Part shown: positions 37,290-48,569 of the stretch, in pieces | Position numbering within the stretch: position 1 is the stretch's first letter | Layout: every line of letters begins with the position of its first letter | Source: Gordionus sp. m RMFG-2023 | Lineage: Eukaryota > Nematomorpha > Gordioida > Chordodea > Parachordodidae | Length of the DNA stretch: 64,000 nt | NCBI RefSeq assembly: GCF_954871325.1 | Contig: NC_088776.1 | Span: forward strand, 53,958,569-54,022,568 | Direction of reading: 5' to 3' | Notes under the pieces: generated by a model | The model's database searches: none | The model's input: only the letters and a program-made list of their open reading frames with translations | What the model was told of the DNA's origin: nothing | Program-made: the position numbers and the translations under genes

Positions 37290-37500
37290 TTTTTAAGAGA
37301 TAGATAATAGAAATAAATCTGCATGAGATTTTTTAATATCTTTGATATCATTAATTTGAAATATAATTTTTTTAAATTTTATCTATATTTATTTACAAAG
37401 TAGGAATTCATGTTTTACAAAATAAATTTGATTCATAATTAATAAAATACAAATTTATAAAAATATGATAATAAAAATATTTTCAAGAGAATTAAAATTG
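37290..37500 (+). repeat. cassette unit lacking its microexon
   Basis: Matches the intron repeat around the microexons on both sides (TTGATATCATT upstream; ACAAAATAAATTTGATTCATAATTAATAAAATA and ATGATAATAAAAAT downstream). The acceptor-like TTTACAAAG at 37400 joins directly to TAGGAATTCATG, so the 21-base exon is missing. Confidence 0.55.
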
Positions 37501-37558
37501 ATTCTACATTATATAACGTAAAAATCTACCACTCCTCCTATAAATCTTGAATGAATTA

Positions 37559-37790
37559 TCAGGACGTACTATCTGTGTGGTAAAATACAGTCGGCTTAAG
37601 GATTGAAGGAACTCTAGCAGATTTTAAGGCAAGAGATATAGTCTCATTACATTTTGTTTGTCTTAGAAACTTACTTCTACATCGTTTGCAATGAAGGGAG
37701 TGTCGATCTTTTGAGTCAACAGTAGTCTGACAGAGTGAACATAAATATCGTATAAACATATCGCAATAAATTCTGACTCAAATGTCAAGA
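37559..37790 (-). pseudogene. LINE C-terminal zinc-binding fragment
   Basis: Encodes C-S-L-C ... H-S-L-H-C-K-R-C, then N-E-T-I-S-L-A-L-K-S-A-R-V-P-S-I-L-K-P. This matches the C-terminal block of a group of invertebrate non-LTR elements in which a zinc knuckle precedes a nuclease-like R-P-D-G motif; that motif is not visible here. Probably the same group as the LINE at 48.6-50.6 kb. Short isolated relic. Confidence 0.5.
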
Positions 37791-37799
37791 CATGCTCAA

Positions 37800-39190
37800 A
37801 ATTATATCCAATCCTGTGATATATAAAATTATGTGGAAACAATTTATTAAATTTTTTATTTTTTACAGGTCCTTTGTAAAATTTCAAAATAATATTGATG
37901 TATATAGATATGTAATGTTTTGCCAATACTTAAGTGAAAGGCTTATCATAAATATTTGAAGAAAAGGGAACTTAGAATACAATTATATTTATTCTTTTTA
38001 TTCCATAATATAATGAAGATAATCTGTCCAACTCCAACATCATGATTGTATCTAAATAATCTGGTAGTAAAGTAAGAAAACACGACTATCTCATGTTCTT
38101 TTTCTAATTAAATTCTCCTTTTGGCACAAATCCTTGAATATTAAATTTAGAAGCATCTTCCATTATCTGCCAAATTTATTCTAAAGTCCAAAAGTATTCA
38201 TCCTAAGGAAATTCAGTCCTAAATTTTTAATATCAACTTTCAACTATTTCTGGAATACATAATACCTGTTTCACTAGCTGAATCATAGATTTTCATATCA
38301 AATAATTGGAATTCATTAAAATTACGGGATGATCTTTTATCATTTAATTATAAAATTCTTTAAAAATAAAAGGGATCTTCAAAAAATAAAAGTCACATTA
38401 AAAATAAAACCCTTGCCTCATTGTCTTCCATGAAATTTACTTTTAGAAGTATCAATATTTTGCCAAATAAATATAAAGTTAAATTTATTAAATATAAATA
38501 TAAGTAATATTTGTGGAGCCACTCCTTAAGCCTGTTCAACTGGTAGCATTGTGGCTCCCTTTTGATATTTTATAAAACAAACATCAATATCGTCTAATTT
38601 TATATCTTCATCATTTATAACGCCACCTATCTTTTATTTACTGAATAAGTATTTTCCTAGATCATTTTAAGAAAGTTTCAGTGAAGGCCCTTGATGGAAT
38701 TAAATCTTTTTAAATTCAATATCTTTTAGCCTCAATTTATTTCATCGACAAAATCTTTTAGTTAAGACATTAACGACATTTTGTAATAAAATATAAAATG
38801 TGATATTCTTCCTGATATTGTGAGGCGTGTATTTTTCGGTTCTTAACTTATTGCATTATCTAAATTTGTAAAAAGCTAGTAATCTTTTAGCTCCTACCCA
38901 CTTAGATATTGGTATTAAAGGGAGATAACAGATAATAGTTTATGTTGTAAATTATCATAAAAACTATCAGATAAGTTATATGTAATTGATTTACATGATT
39001 CTTTTAATAGTCTCTATAGCAAATTTGTTATTCATTTATTCTTTATCTCATTTTCTCGAATAGTATTGGTTTCAAAAAGCCTGTTATGTTTACAAAAATT
39101 CTTAATTATGGATACTCTTGGGATTCACAGGTAAGCATTCAACAGGAAATCCTTCTGCTGATTTGATTTTATTAATTTCGAATAAATAAT
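37800..39190. other. AT-rich stretch with possible old retroelement scraps
   Basis: Minus-strand sequence at 38100-38900 has slightly coding-like composition and may be an old retroelement remnant. I could not assign a family or ends. Confidence 0.3.
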
Positions 39191-39224
39191 ATTTTAAAAA
39201 TTAATATATTGTTTTATCAACAAG

Positions 39225-39245
39225 TTGTGGCAGAAGCTGTTCCAG
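39225..39245 (+). CDS. microexon M8 (21 nt)
   Basis: Acceptor ATCAACAAG, donor CCAG|GTAGTA. Reads V-V-A-E-A-V-P in phase 1-1. Confidence 0.58.
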
Positions 39246-39407
39246 GTAGTAATATAATTTTATAAAATAAATTAGAGATATGACTTAATTAATAAAATAT
39301 TATATTTTTAGAAAGAATGTTAAATATAATGGAATTAATAAAGATTGAATAGATTTTAATTAAGAAATATATATTTTTTAAAATTCATATATCATTTTAT
39401 CAACAAG

Positions 39408-39428
39408 TTGTGGCAGAAGCCGCTCCAG
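39408..39428 (+). CDS. microexon M9 (21 nt, donor changed to AT)
   Basis: Acceptor ATCAACAAG. Reads V-V-A-E-A-A-P with GCC for GCT. The donor is CCAG|ATAGTA: the first intron base is A instead of G, so the cassette is probably skipped. Confidence 0.48.
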
Positions 39429-39588
39429 ATAGTAATATGATTTTATAAAATAAATTAGATATATGACTTAATAAAATATTATATTGAATAGAAAAGAATG
39501 TTAAATATAATGGAATTAATAAAGATTGAATAGATTTTAATTAAGAAATATATATTTTTTAAAATTCATATATCATTTTATCAACAAG

Positions 39589-39609
39589 TTGTGGCAGAAG
39601 CTGCTCCAG
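39589..39609 (+). CDS. microexon M10 (21 nt)
   Basis: Acceptor ATCAACAAG, donor CCAG|GTAGTA. Reads V-V-A-E-A-A-P; this is the consensus cassette. Confidence 0.6.
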
Positions 39610-39752
39610 GTAGTAATATGATTTTATAAAATAAATTTGATATATGACTTAATAAAATATTATTTTTTTAGAAAAGAATGTTAAATATAATGGAATTAAT
39701 TTAATTAAGAAATATATTATTTTTTAAATTCATATATCGTTTTATCAACAAG

Positions 39753-39773
39753 TTGTGGCAGAAGCAGCTTCAG
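39753..39773 (+). CDS. microexon M11 (21 nt)
   Basis: Acceptor ATCAACAAG, donor TCAG|GTAGTG. Reads V-V-A-E-A-A-S. Last cassette seen; no following exon was identified. Confidence 0.57.
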
Positions 39774-39830
39774 GTAGTGATATGTGATTTTATAAAATAA
39801 ATTAGATATATGACTTAATTAATAATATTA

Positions 39831-41600
39831 TTTTTTATAAAAAAATGTTAAATATAATAGACCAGAACCAAAACAGAATATAAAAACAAAAAGCAAATTT
39901 TTCATGGCTCTCCATAATCATATTTTTTTTAATATCACAACATAGCATTAAAACATATTTACCAAATGGAAAAAAAGAGTTATATTTTTGTAATATTTAT
40001 TTAAAGTTTCTTAAAAATTTTATGTTGTAAGATTTTGCCTGAATGTTTAAAATTTACCCTATAAAATAGATATTTGTTAAATATATTTTCAACATAATTA
40101 TTTGAACATTTCTTTAGAAATATGGCCTATGAGTAATAATACTTTAAATAATAAATATTATAAAATTAATTAATTTTTAAATATTTTTGAAAAAAAGTCA
40201 TATCTAAATTAATTTCGGGCAAATATTAAATTCCAACCGGTTCGGACTTAAAAATTTTCTATTTGCATACCTTTAATATATACACTACTAAAATCAATAT
40301 TATGACAAAATTTAAATTCCTAGTGTTTTAACTTTAAAAATTGAATCAAGCGGTTAATCACACCTTACGATTTAATAAATGTTTTCATTATAAAATTATA
40401 GATAATTCGTTTGATATTTTGTGTTTTTAAAAATTTATGATATGTCTAATATCTATGTTCTAGATAATAATTATTTGCCCTGAAGCTCTTAAAAGAGAAA
40501 ATATAAATAAATTTTGTATTTATGAGAGTTACAAGTTTGGAAGTATTAGGTAAACATATATGAGTGAAAATAAGTATTTCTTAGAATGGGTATTTAATTA
40601 TTATTTTTTAAAAGAAAAATAGGGGAGTTTATAGAAACTATGCCTAAAAAACCTAATATTGAATTTTATATTTTTTTAGATATAGATTTAAAACATAAGA
40701 CACAATGCTAAACATTTATTTTTTTGATATATTTGGTGTTGGTCAATTAATTATATATTAAAGAAATTAATTGCTCAACTAGGTCGTAAAAAAGCATTAT
40801 TGTGTTTTATTTTATTTCATATTTAATATATTTATAATTATTTTCGCTATTTATAAAAGGTGTTTAAAATTAGAATCAATGTTCACAGTTTAAGAGTAAT
40901 CTTATTTGATGAATTGTCTGATAACTATTCAAAATATTTTTTGTCTGTGTTTGAAGAGTTAATTTTTACTTTCATCTTTTCCGAGATCACCATCTAGAAA
41001 TATGTGTGAGGTATATAACATTCTATGTATATTGCTATTAGTAGATCAGACATATTTAACAGGCTTTACCTGTTGTAAAATTCAAAAATAACATTTATTC
41101 CTAAATAACCATATCTACAGACCTTATTATAGCCAAAGTTTTTAATATAAAATTGGCAGAACTTTTGGATTATTTTCTAAATTATAAACTTACATTTATT
41201 GAAACAAATTATTTAATGGATAAATGTGGATCCAATTCTCAATCATATGCAAGTTCATTTGTGACTATACTAGTTCATATACGGCATATAAATTTATATA
41301 ATGTTAATGTTAATGAAAATGAAAATGATGAAATCATATTATATTAGGTAAATAAAATAGATATAGTATATTGCATATTAATTGTCACTATTTCTCGACG
41401 TATGTTTCACAGTTATTCTATTTTTATTATAATTTCCAGTTAATTTAGTTAATAGATTCTGAAATAATAAAAATAATACGAAAATCATTTAAAGTTAACA
41501 GATACTTAGATGAAAATAAAAGAAATATTCTAACTTTTAAAAGTGATAAATCATTTTAAAGTGATAAAAAAAATAACAAATTTAAAATAAAACATATCTT
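39831..41600. other. AT-rich spacer, no gene seen
   Basis: No supported gene. The open frame 41153-41347 lacks a recognisable domain, though it ends at a donor-like TTAG|GTAAAT; it could hide a terminal exon but I cannot support that. Confidence 0.35.
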
Positions 41601-41808
41601 AAGGATTGTCAAAAAGCCCGATTTGGGTCAATTTATAAAAACGGCCCGATTAAGATTTTAGCTAAAAGCATCGTGATATGGCAAATAGATGTCCAGGCAT
41701 TTCTTTCAGCTATGAGCAAAATCTTTAGACTTGCATTAATGTTATTATATTATAATCTTTAACGGGCTTTTTTAAAATCGACCCGAATAGGGCTTTATAA
41801 CAACACTA
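41601..41808. mobile_element. old MITE related to the 223-bp family
   Basis: Inverted ends (AAAAGCCCGATTTGGGTC and its inverse near 41761-41805) and the same internal GAGCAAAATCTT block as 9935-10157. The target duplication is not clear. Confidence 0.55.
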
Positions 41809-44800
41809 TTAAAGATTATATAACAAAAACAGTTATAAAATATTAAACAGTAAAATAAAATCACTTATAATTATAATAATGAAGTCAACCATCTTTACAA
41901 ATGTGTTAAAAAATATATATCTATATCAAATTCAAAAATTTCATTTAGTTCAAGCTGTTAATATTTAATTTATAAGATTTATATAGGTTATTTATCAATC
42001 AACTGGATAGATAAACCTATATAATATATGCGATATATATATCTAATTTAGTATATATTCGATTTTTGTTCGATTATTCTCTTTAACACAACAAGCAATG
42101 ATATTATTGATTATCACTATTTTAAGAGTCAAGAATGCTCCTTATTTTTACTATCCTATATGATATATTGGAACAATATAATTCTGCTCTCGTGGAAATC
42201 CTGTTCTTTCTCCATTCATCCTACCATTCAAATTAATTACTTTATCTTATATATGATAACCCATTTATTTACATGTAGTAATTGAGTGTAAGTTATTTGA
42301 TAGATTGTTATCAAAGTTGTGTAAACATATTAAAAATATTATCTTCTTTTCTTCATTTTTGCCTATATTATTTTAAAAGTGATAGAGTGTAAGTTATTAT
42401 TGTATTATTTACAATATTTTAATTTAATAAATTTAATACTAATGTGCATATATCATAAATATTTAACTTATCTTTTTAAGTATCCCCATGTAAGATAATT
42501 TTTGCCATAACATCTCTATCGGCAATTATGATATTACTTTTGAATTAAAAAGATGATTTACTTATTTGGTTAATTTTAAAGAACTTAAAAAAAATAAAAT
42601 GATATATGAATATGTACAGAATATCAGTGTGATATTAAATATTAGTTTGCTTGATCATAATATATGATTATATGGTTTATATAGAAATAGTGCGGAGTAA
42701 GTTCCATGATTCATAATATTTCATTAAAATCAGGGTAAGTCGTTAGTTTGGGGGGGGGGGGGATATTTTTTAAATATTATATGTTAGGGAGAAAAAAAAT
42801 GAGAAATACGAGTTAAGGTACAAAAAAACATCCATAAGTAACCATTTCCTTTGATGTTATGATGTATCTTAAAGAAATGCATATCTATTGAATAAAAAAA
42901 ATTTATATTAAAAATATTTTCTATTCATCCTAAAAAGTGTGTAAGTAGTAATTATAAAATTATAATATAAATTTAACTTTATTTTTATAAAAATTGAATT
43001 TAATGTAAACTGTTGATAATTTTTAATTTTTGAAAAATGTTTTGTAAGGTCTCCTTTTAGAAAGATAATAACACAATGCCGTTTCCTTCATAGATACCTA
43101 ATTATTATTTTCAATTTCTCACTTCTTCCTTTCTCTTTGTAAATATTAATAAATATTAAAGAATTTGTGTTTACTTAATTTTTTTATTTGTGAAATATTT
43201 TACTTCAAGATCAACAGTGGCTGAAAATCTAAAATTCACATCAATTATGTTATCATTACTATTTTTAATCTTTTATAAAAGTGTTATAAATTCATATTAT
43301 TGGAGAAATTAAATGAATTACAATTTCTCTGTATACATCAATTTAATTTTTAACATTGTGATATATATGTTAAATTTATGGGAGTCTTTATAATAATCAT
43401 AATAAATATTTAATTATACGTTAAAATAAAACAAATTATTATATAAAAAAAAGCCTAGAGAAGACCGGATTTTATTCATAAAAAATATAAAATAATAATA
43501 AATAAGTAAATTCTCCAAAATGTTTAAACATTGTTTTTTTTTATTCTTTACATAGATCTCTTCGGTATAAATTAATATTTAAGAAAAAAATCTTTTAATT
43601 TTTTTAATAATATAAAATTTAAAAGTAGGAAAATTTATGAATTATAAAATAACCCGGGGTATTTATTATCCTTTCGCGTTGCGAGTCATAGCACTTCTTT
43701 ATTTTTAGATTTTTTTAAAAATATTATATAAAAAATAACCATAAGAAAATAAATGAAAGTAAATTGCCAAATTTGTTAAATTCACTAGTTCATCTAAATA
43801 ATCACCCGGAAGAACTTGTCAGCTAAAACTGTAATAATTTACAATAAATAAGTCAACCATCATCATATTGTCATTCATGACCTTAAACAACTTGTCTAAT
43901 GTTCTTATAAATATAGTTAGATTTTTTTTATTAAAATATTCCCTTTAAAAATGGCTAATAAGTACCCCGCCAAAACCTACCCCAGGTCAATGTTAAATTA
44001 AAATTTCATTTCAATCTATAAAATTACAATAAATGTTGTTAATATTTTTATATATGATAAAATTGATATTACATTATCATTTAGAATTTATATTTAATTT
44101 GAGTAACTTTTATAAAAAAAAAAATTATTTGTCAAAATTTAAAAAATTAATAAGTTACTTTTGACGTGTTAAAATTTAAATTTGCTTATTTATGTGAAAC
44201 ATTTTTAGAACCATTGAAGCATCTTGTTAAAATACATTTATTGTTTAAATTTAAAATATCAAACTATATTAGTTTATAATTATTTGAGAAGTAATCTCAG
44301 CCCCGGGATAACACTATCCCCGGTCTCCTTGCATGCCGAATATTATTAAAATAAATTGAAAACCAGTGCCAATTTTGAAGATTTATTTTCATGGTTGTCT
44401 GTTTTAAACACTTAGGTCGTGTCCTGGTTTGTTTTATTTTTAAAATGTATTTATTTTTACCTAGACTATACAGTTTTTAACTAGGATCTGTTTTTGGTCA
44501 TTTTAAAAAAATAAGACTTAATAACTGTCAAATAGACCATTATGTATGTGTATTATTGCTTAAATAGATTGAAAACTGGGCAAATTTGCATATTTTTTAA
44601 ATGTTGTTCTATTTAGAAATAAGTAAAGTGTGAAATAAAATTGTGCCATAAATAATTATGACTAGTTACTTTTGATGAGATGTAATATAAATATTAACTT
44701 AATAAGTTTCATTTTTTGAAATATTTCACATTATCATTATATGATTACATCCCATAAAAATTAATGACTAGTTCACCTATCATTAAGCTTTACTGTCTAG

Positions 44801-45630
44801 GGCGCAATTAAATTCAAGCTTGTAAATAATTTATGTTTATATAGTATTTACTTCGTTTAATATATTAATATGTCCATCCTTTATTTAGATAATCAAATGA
44901 GTGACATTCTAAGATCATAATATTCTCTTTATTTTTGGCTTGTTTAAAGATGAAAGATCCATTTATCAATAATTTAATTATTTTATCAATGGAAAATTTA
45001 TTTAAACAAATAAATATTGATGAAATTATAAATTTATTCGCTTTCTCTTCCCGAAATTTATATAAATTATTAATTTAATAATTATTTTTTTTTACATTTT
45101 ATTTATATATATATTAAAGATTGATGCAATAAAAATTATTTTTAAAATTTATGGTTGTCAAAAAATGTGCTGTACTTTTGAGGGGGGTATTCTGCTTCCA
45201 TCCCTCATAAAGTGTAGGGGTCACTGTTTAAAGGGACAGCTAAACACTCTTCTGCTTAAAAATGACATATTCAAAAAATATTAATTTACCATATATTTTT
45301 TTATTATCTGGTAGAATGTTTTTTTTTACAATTAAAAATTCAATTTATTTGTAGCCATACATCATTTATTTTGAGTATAAAAATTAATCAAAAACCAAAA
45401 ACAAACAGTTCTTATAAATGTATGCCCTATTTATAAAGTCGTCTAAATAGTCGATATAGTCTAATTGTCGAAAACTCAACTTGAGGCGTGTTTTAGTTTA
45501 GTCTTTTAACGCTATAAATATATATCAAACGATCCTAATTTTTAAAACAATAGCGACAGTTTAGAAAAATATATTTTTTTGCATAGATAACAAATAAAAA
45601 AATTTTAAATGGATTAACTGTAATAAATAT
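41809..45630. other. AT-rich intergenic stretch
   Basis: No gene recognised on either strand. A run of 13 G residues lies at 42750-42762, and a short GC-rich hairpin (CCCCGGGATAACACTATCCCCGG) near 44303-44325. Confidence 0.45.
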
Positions 45631-45634
45631 CAGA

Positions 45635-45885
45635 GACCTGCAGATATACTATTTTCAAGGTCCATCCATGCCAGGATTTTTTTTTTAAAAAAAATGTTTT
45701 AGCCCGGATCAGGCCCGTTTTATATTTTTAGGGCCGGTGCAGAATTTTTTTTAATATATTTTATTTATTTTTAATTTTTATAGATAATAATGGCGATTTA
45801 AAAAAAAGAATTTTAATATTCGGCCAGACCCGGATATTTTTAAAGAAATTACCCGGGCCGGGCTTAGGGCCGGGCCTACAATCTG
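45635..45885. mobile_element. MITE with GGCCCGG-type ends
   Basis: GC-rich inverted ends (TAGCCCGGATCAGGCCCG and GGGCCGGGCTTAGGGCCGGG) around an AT core. Similar sequences lie at 51900-51975 (partial) and 63160-63420. Confidence 0.55.
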
Positions 45886-46169
45886 ATAAATATATTATTA
45901 ATCTCGCGACTTGTTAAATAAGTTTTTTATAATAATTATACTAATTTTCTTCCTCTTTTCACCACCCTTAATAAAACATAATAAGAAGAAAGTTGAAAAT
46001 AAAAGATAAGTTTTTATATCTTCAAACCTTAAAGAAGCGTTTAAATATATTACGTTCGAACGAGACTGGAATATTTAAGCATAAAAGTTATAGAAAAACT
46101 GGAATTGTAAAAAATAATAATTTATCGCGCATTATAACTCATCTTTAAAGAATTTATCAATCTTATTTA

Positions 46170-47140
46170 ATCAGCTTTAAATCATTTTATGAGCGCCTTT
46201 TTTAAATTTAGAAATCTGATCTTACCGGATATGTTGTATTCGATTATGTTTGGAATACCTACCCTATGAATTTCAGGCAATTTTGGCGTGAACTTAATAT
46301 AATTTATATTAGTTTTTTCCATAAATTTTTTATATAAATTATAAATGACTCATTGGTTAAGGTAAAATTGTATACAATTCATAAGATAAGTATTCTAAAT
46401 ATGGTGGATAACATTTCCGGTAAAATCCGATTTTAAAATTTAAAAAAGCACATTTAATGATTTAAAGTTGATAAAATAACACATTGCCGGAAAAAACACA
46501 TCGTGGCTAACATATATAATAATATTAATATTTTTTAATTGCTTCTTATGAAGATAAAAAAAAGAAAGAAAGAAGAAATAAAAATAAAATAAAGTATAAA
46601 AAAATTTTAAAAAATCCACTAGGAAAATTTAGTAATAATTACTTTATATTTTTACTTACGAAATACGAATACTAACGATAAAATAATATATTTCATAAAA
46701 ATTACCAATATAAACACATATTTACAAATAATTTCGAATAACACTAATAATTTAGGATGCGAATAATTCGAATCGAATAATAAAATTTTACTATTCGACG
46801 AATATTTTTTATCATTATTCATATTCGATTCGAATTTTCGTATCGAATTGTACTATTCTTCGTAAAATACGAATCAAATAGAATCGAATAATTCGTTTTA
46901 GACCTAAGTATACCTCTCTTATAAATTTATCTCTCTTTATCATTTTAAAGTTAACTTTTGAGTTATTTATAAATTATGAAAAATCTATGAAAAAACTAAT
47001 ATAAATTATATTAAGTTCAAGAGTTCATGGCAAAATTATCTAAAATTCATAGGGTTAGTATTCCAAAGATGATGGAATACATTTCTAGTAAAATCAGATT
47101 TTTTAATTTTAAAAAAAGCATTAAAAAAGTCTTTTATAGC
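46170..47140. repeat. three-copy foldback repeat block
   Basis: A ~180-base sequence occurs inverted at 46170-46350 and direct at 46960-47140 (shared AAAACTAATATAAATTATAT and AAATTCATAGGGTAGGTATT-type blocks), with a third partial direct copy at 46350-46500. A short MITE with ATTCGAATCGAATA ends sits in the centre (46735-46910). Confidence 0.6.
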
Positions 47141-47210
47141 AAAAAATAACACATTTCCAAAAAAACACATTGCCAAAATAAATACATTTTCGCTAGCATT
47201 TAATAATATA

Positions 47211-47808
47211 CCAAGCCTGTCTAACTTGAGAACTTGATAATTAGGACAACTCTCTAATTTGATTAAAATTTTAAGTCCAAATCAAATTCCTATTAACTAA
47301 TATTAATAATGCTTTAATGAATTGGACAATTGTTCACTTTAAGAAGCAATTTTACTTTTCTGTCCATTTGGGTAAGGCTTCTATAAAGTTGGCATTCGTT
47401 GTTTTCATTTATTTTATAAAATTTTATCATCTTTTTAAACTATTCATTCAAAATAACAACATCAATAAATATAACAAATATAATGATTAAAAAAAATTGA
47501 TGAAATTAAATATTCATTAGATAATGTGTTAAAGGATTTAATACTTCTAAAGGAACTGTTCACAATATACATAGATGCAAAGACATAATTAAACCCCATA
47601 GAACCATTATATCAAATAAACAAATATGGATAACATCTTATTTTATTTTCATAAGATAATTTTATATGATTATTATTTTGTATACAACAATTTTATATTC
47701 ATTATATAATATATATATTTTTATTTTTAATTCATTATAATTTATTCAATCAATATAGAATATATTAAAATTATAAATAATCAATCTTTAACCAAGAAAT
47801 GAAGGTTA
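47211..47808. other. AT-rich spacer, 3' side of MPC2
   Basis: Contains AATAAA (minus strand) at 47741-47746, about 65 bases after the MPC2 stop codon, a plausible polyadenylation signal. Nothing else recognised. Confidence 0.45.
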
Positions 47809-47810
47809 AT

Positions 47811-48164
47811 TTATTCTAAATGTGAATGCAGTCGGCGATAATTCCAGATTCTTAATAACTGATAAATTCCAGTTGCTCCAACAAATAAATTGACACTCAT
47901 AAGATAATAGTTCTTCGGAATTATAACAAGAGAATATCTTGACCATATAATACCTGTCGCTGCTAAAGCTGATGATTGGAATACACTTAATTTTTCTGCA
48001 GGTCTAGTAATATCTCCTATACCAGCAATAACTAGCGCCCACTTGAAAGTTGGAGCCCAAAAAAATATGGTTTTAGGTCCAGCTGGATGTTCCCATGTAG
48101 ATCTTAAAGTATTTGGAACAAATTTATCAAGTGATTTTATAACAACATTATAAATATAAGACAT
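47811..48164 (-). CDS. MPC2: mitochondrial pyruvate carrier subunit 2 (MPC2)
   Basis: MPC2 pairs with MPC1 in the inner mitochondrial membrane to import pyruvate for the TCA cycle. The 117-residue product is full length for the family (human about 127). It carries the hallmark blocks H-P-A-G-P-K-T-I-F-F-W-A-P near residue 26, R-P-A-E-K-L-S near 54, Q-S-S-A-L-A-A-T-G-I-I-W-S-R-Y-S-L-V-I-I-P-K-N, and N-L-F-V-G-A-T-G-I-Y-Q-L-L-R-I. Three membrane helices are expected in the family. I chose the ATG at 48164 (M-S-Y-I-Y-N), which matches the usual family start; the frame stays open upstream only to a TTG. The whole gene is one exon with no stops. That could mean natural intron loss or a retrocopy still under selection; I see no poly-A tail or target repeats to prove a retrocopy. 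Confidence 0.93.
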   Translation of the reverse strand: MSYIYNVVIKSLDKFVPNTLRSTWEHPAGPKTIFFWAPTFKWALVIAGIGDITRPAEKLSVFQSSALAATGIIWSRYSLVIIPKNYYLMSVNLFVGATGIYQLLRIWNYRRLHSHLE

Positions 48165-48560
48165 AAATAGATGAAAGTCAGATGTTTTCAATTTTTTTTG
48201 ATAAAATAAAAGAATATTAAAATATCGTAGATTATGTAACTGTCACACATGACAGGTGATTGATCACTTTCTATAATATGTTATATTATATTCTATTATA
48301 ATAAAAAAAATTATATAATATATATACTTCATCATAATTATAATCTATCTCATGTTAAAATATAAGAACATAAAATTAAAATATGTAAAAAGAATTATTA
48401 TATAAAAAATAAAATGTGTAAAAAGGATATTAAAAAAAGTTAGCCTCCTTAGTGTTGCAATTTTAGAAATAATTATATATTTTTTTTTATAATATGTCAA
48501 TCATATATTTGTTTATAAAATATGATTATAATACTTAGAAAGGAAGTTCCAATGAAGCTC
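48165..48560. other. upstream region of MPC2
   Basis: AT-rich. A small palindrome CTGTCACACATGACAG lies at 48240-48255, about 75 bases upstream of the MPC2 start; a regulatory role is possible but not shown. Confidence 0.35.
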
Positions 48561-48569
48561 CCTGAATAT

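Larger units (their letters stand above)
23278..39773 (+). other. putative gene built from symmetric microexon cassettes (unrecognised protein)
   Basis: Thirteen GC-rich islands (11 related to each other, plus a related pair) lie on the plus strand in AT-rich DNA. Nearly all follow an acceptor-like ...AACAAG or TAG and run into GTANNA-type donors. Lengths are 21 nt (nine copies), 30, 33 and 39 (two), all multiples of three. In every one the only reading consistent with the set is phase 1-1 (two bases, whole codons, one base), so any subset could be spliced together in frame. Most encode variants of V-V-A-E-A-A-P; the 39-nt pair encodes acidic G-N-I-V-E/G-Y-V-D-type segments. Differences are largely synonymous or conservative, with no stops, while flanking intron sequence diverges with many indels. 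This resembles the micro-exon gene design of schistosome secreted proteins and aphid bicycle effectors, by analogy only. First and last exons were not found. A purely repetitive satellite is the main alternative. Confidence 0.55.
39200..39830 (+). repeat. tandem array of four ~165-183 bp exon+intron cassettes
   Basis: Four consecutive units, each with acceptor, 21-base microexon, donor and AT-rich intron. Spacings between exons are 183, 181 and 164 bases. The intron parts are nearly identical, so this is the youngest expansion in the locus. Confidence 0.9.

Noticed and set aside
43968-43991. Short CCCC-rich island flanked by AG and GT
   Set aside because: Its length does not fit phase 1-1 and it has no relative among the cassettes.
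44303-44325. GC-rich island between AG and GT resembling a microexon
   Set aside because: Contains a stop in the phase used by the cassettes and is a simple hairpin.
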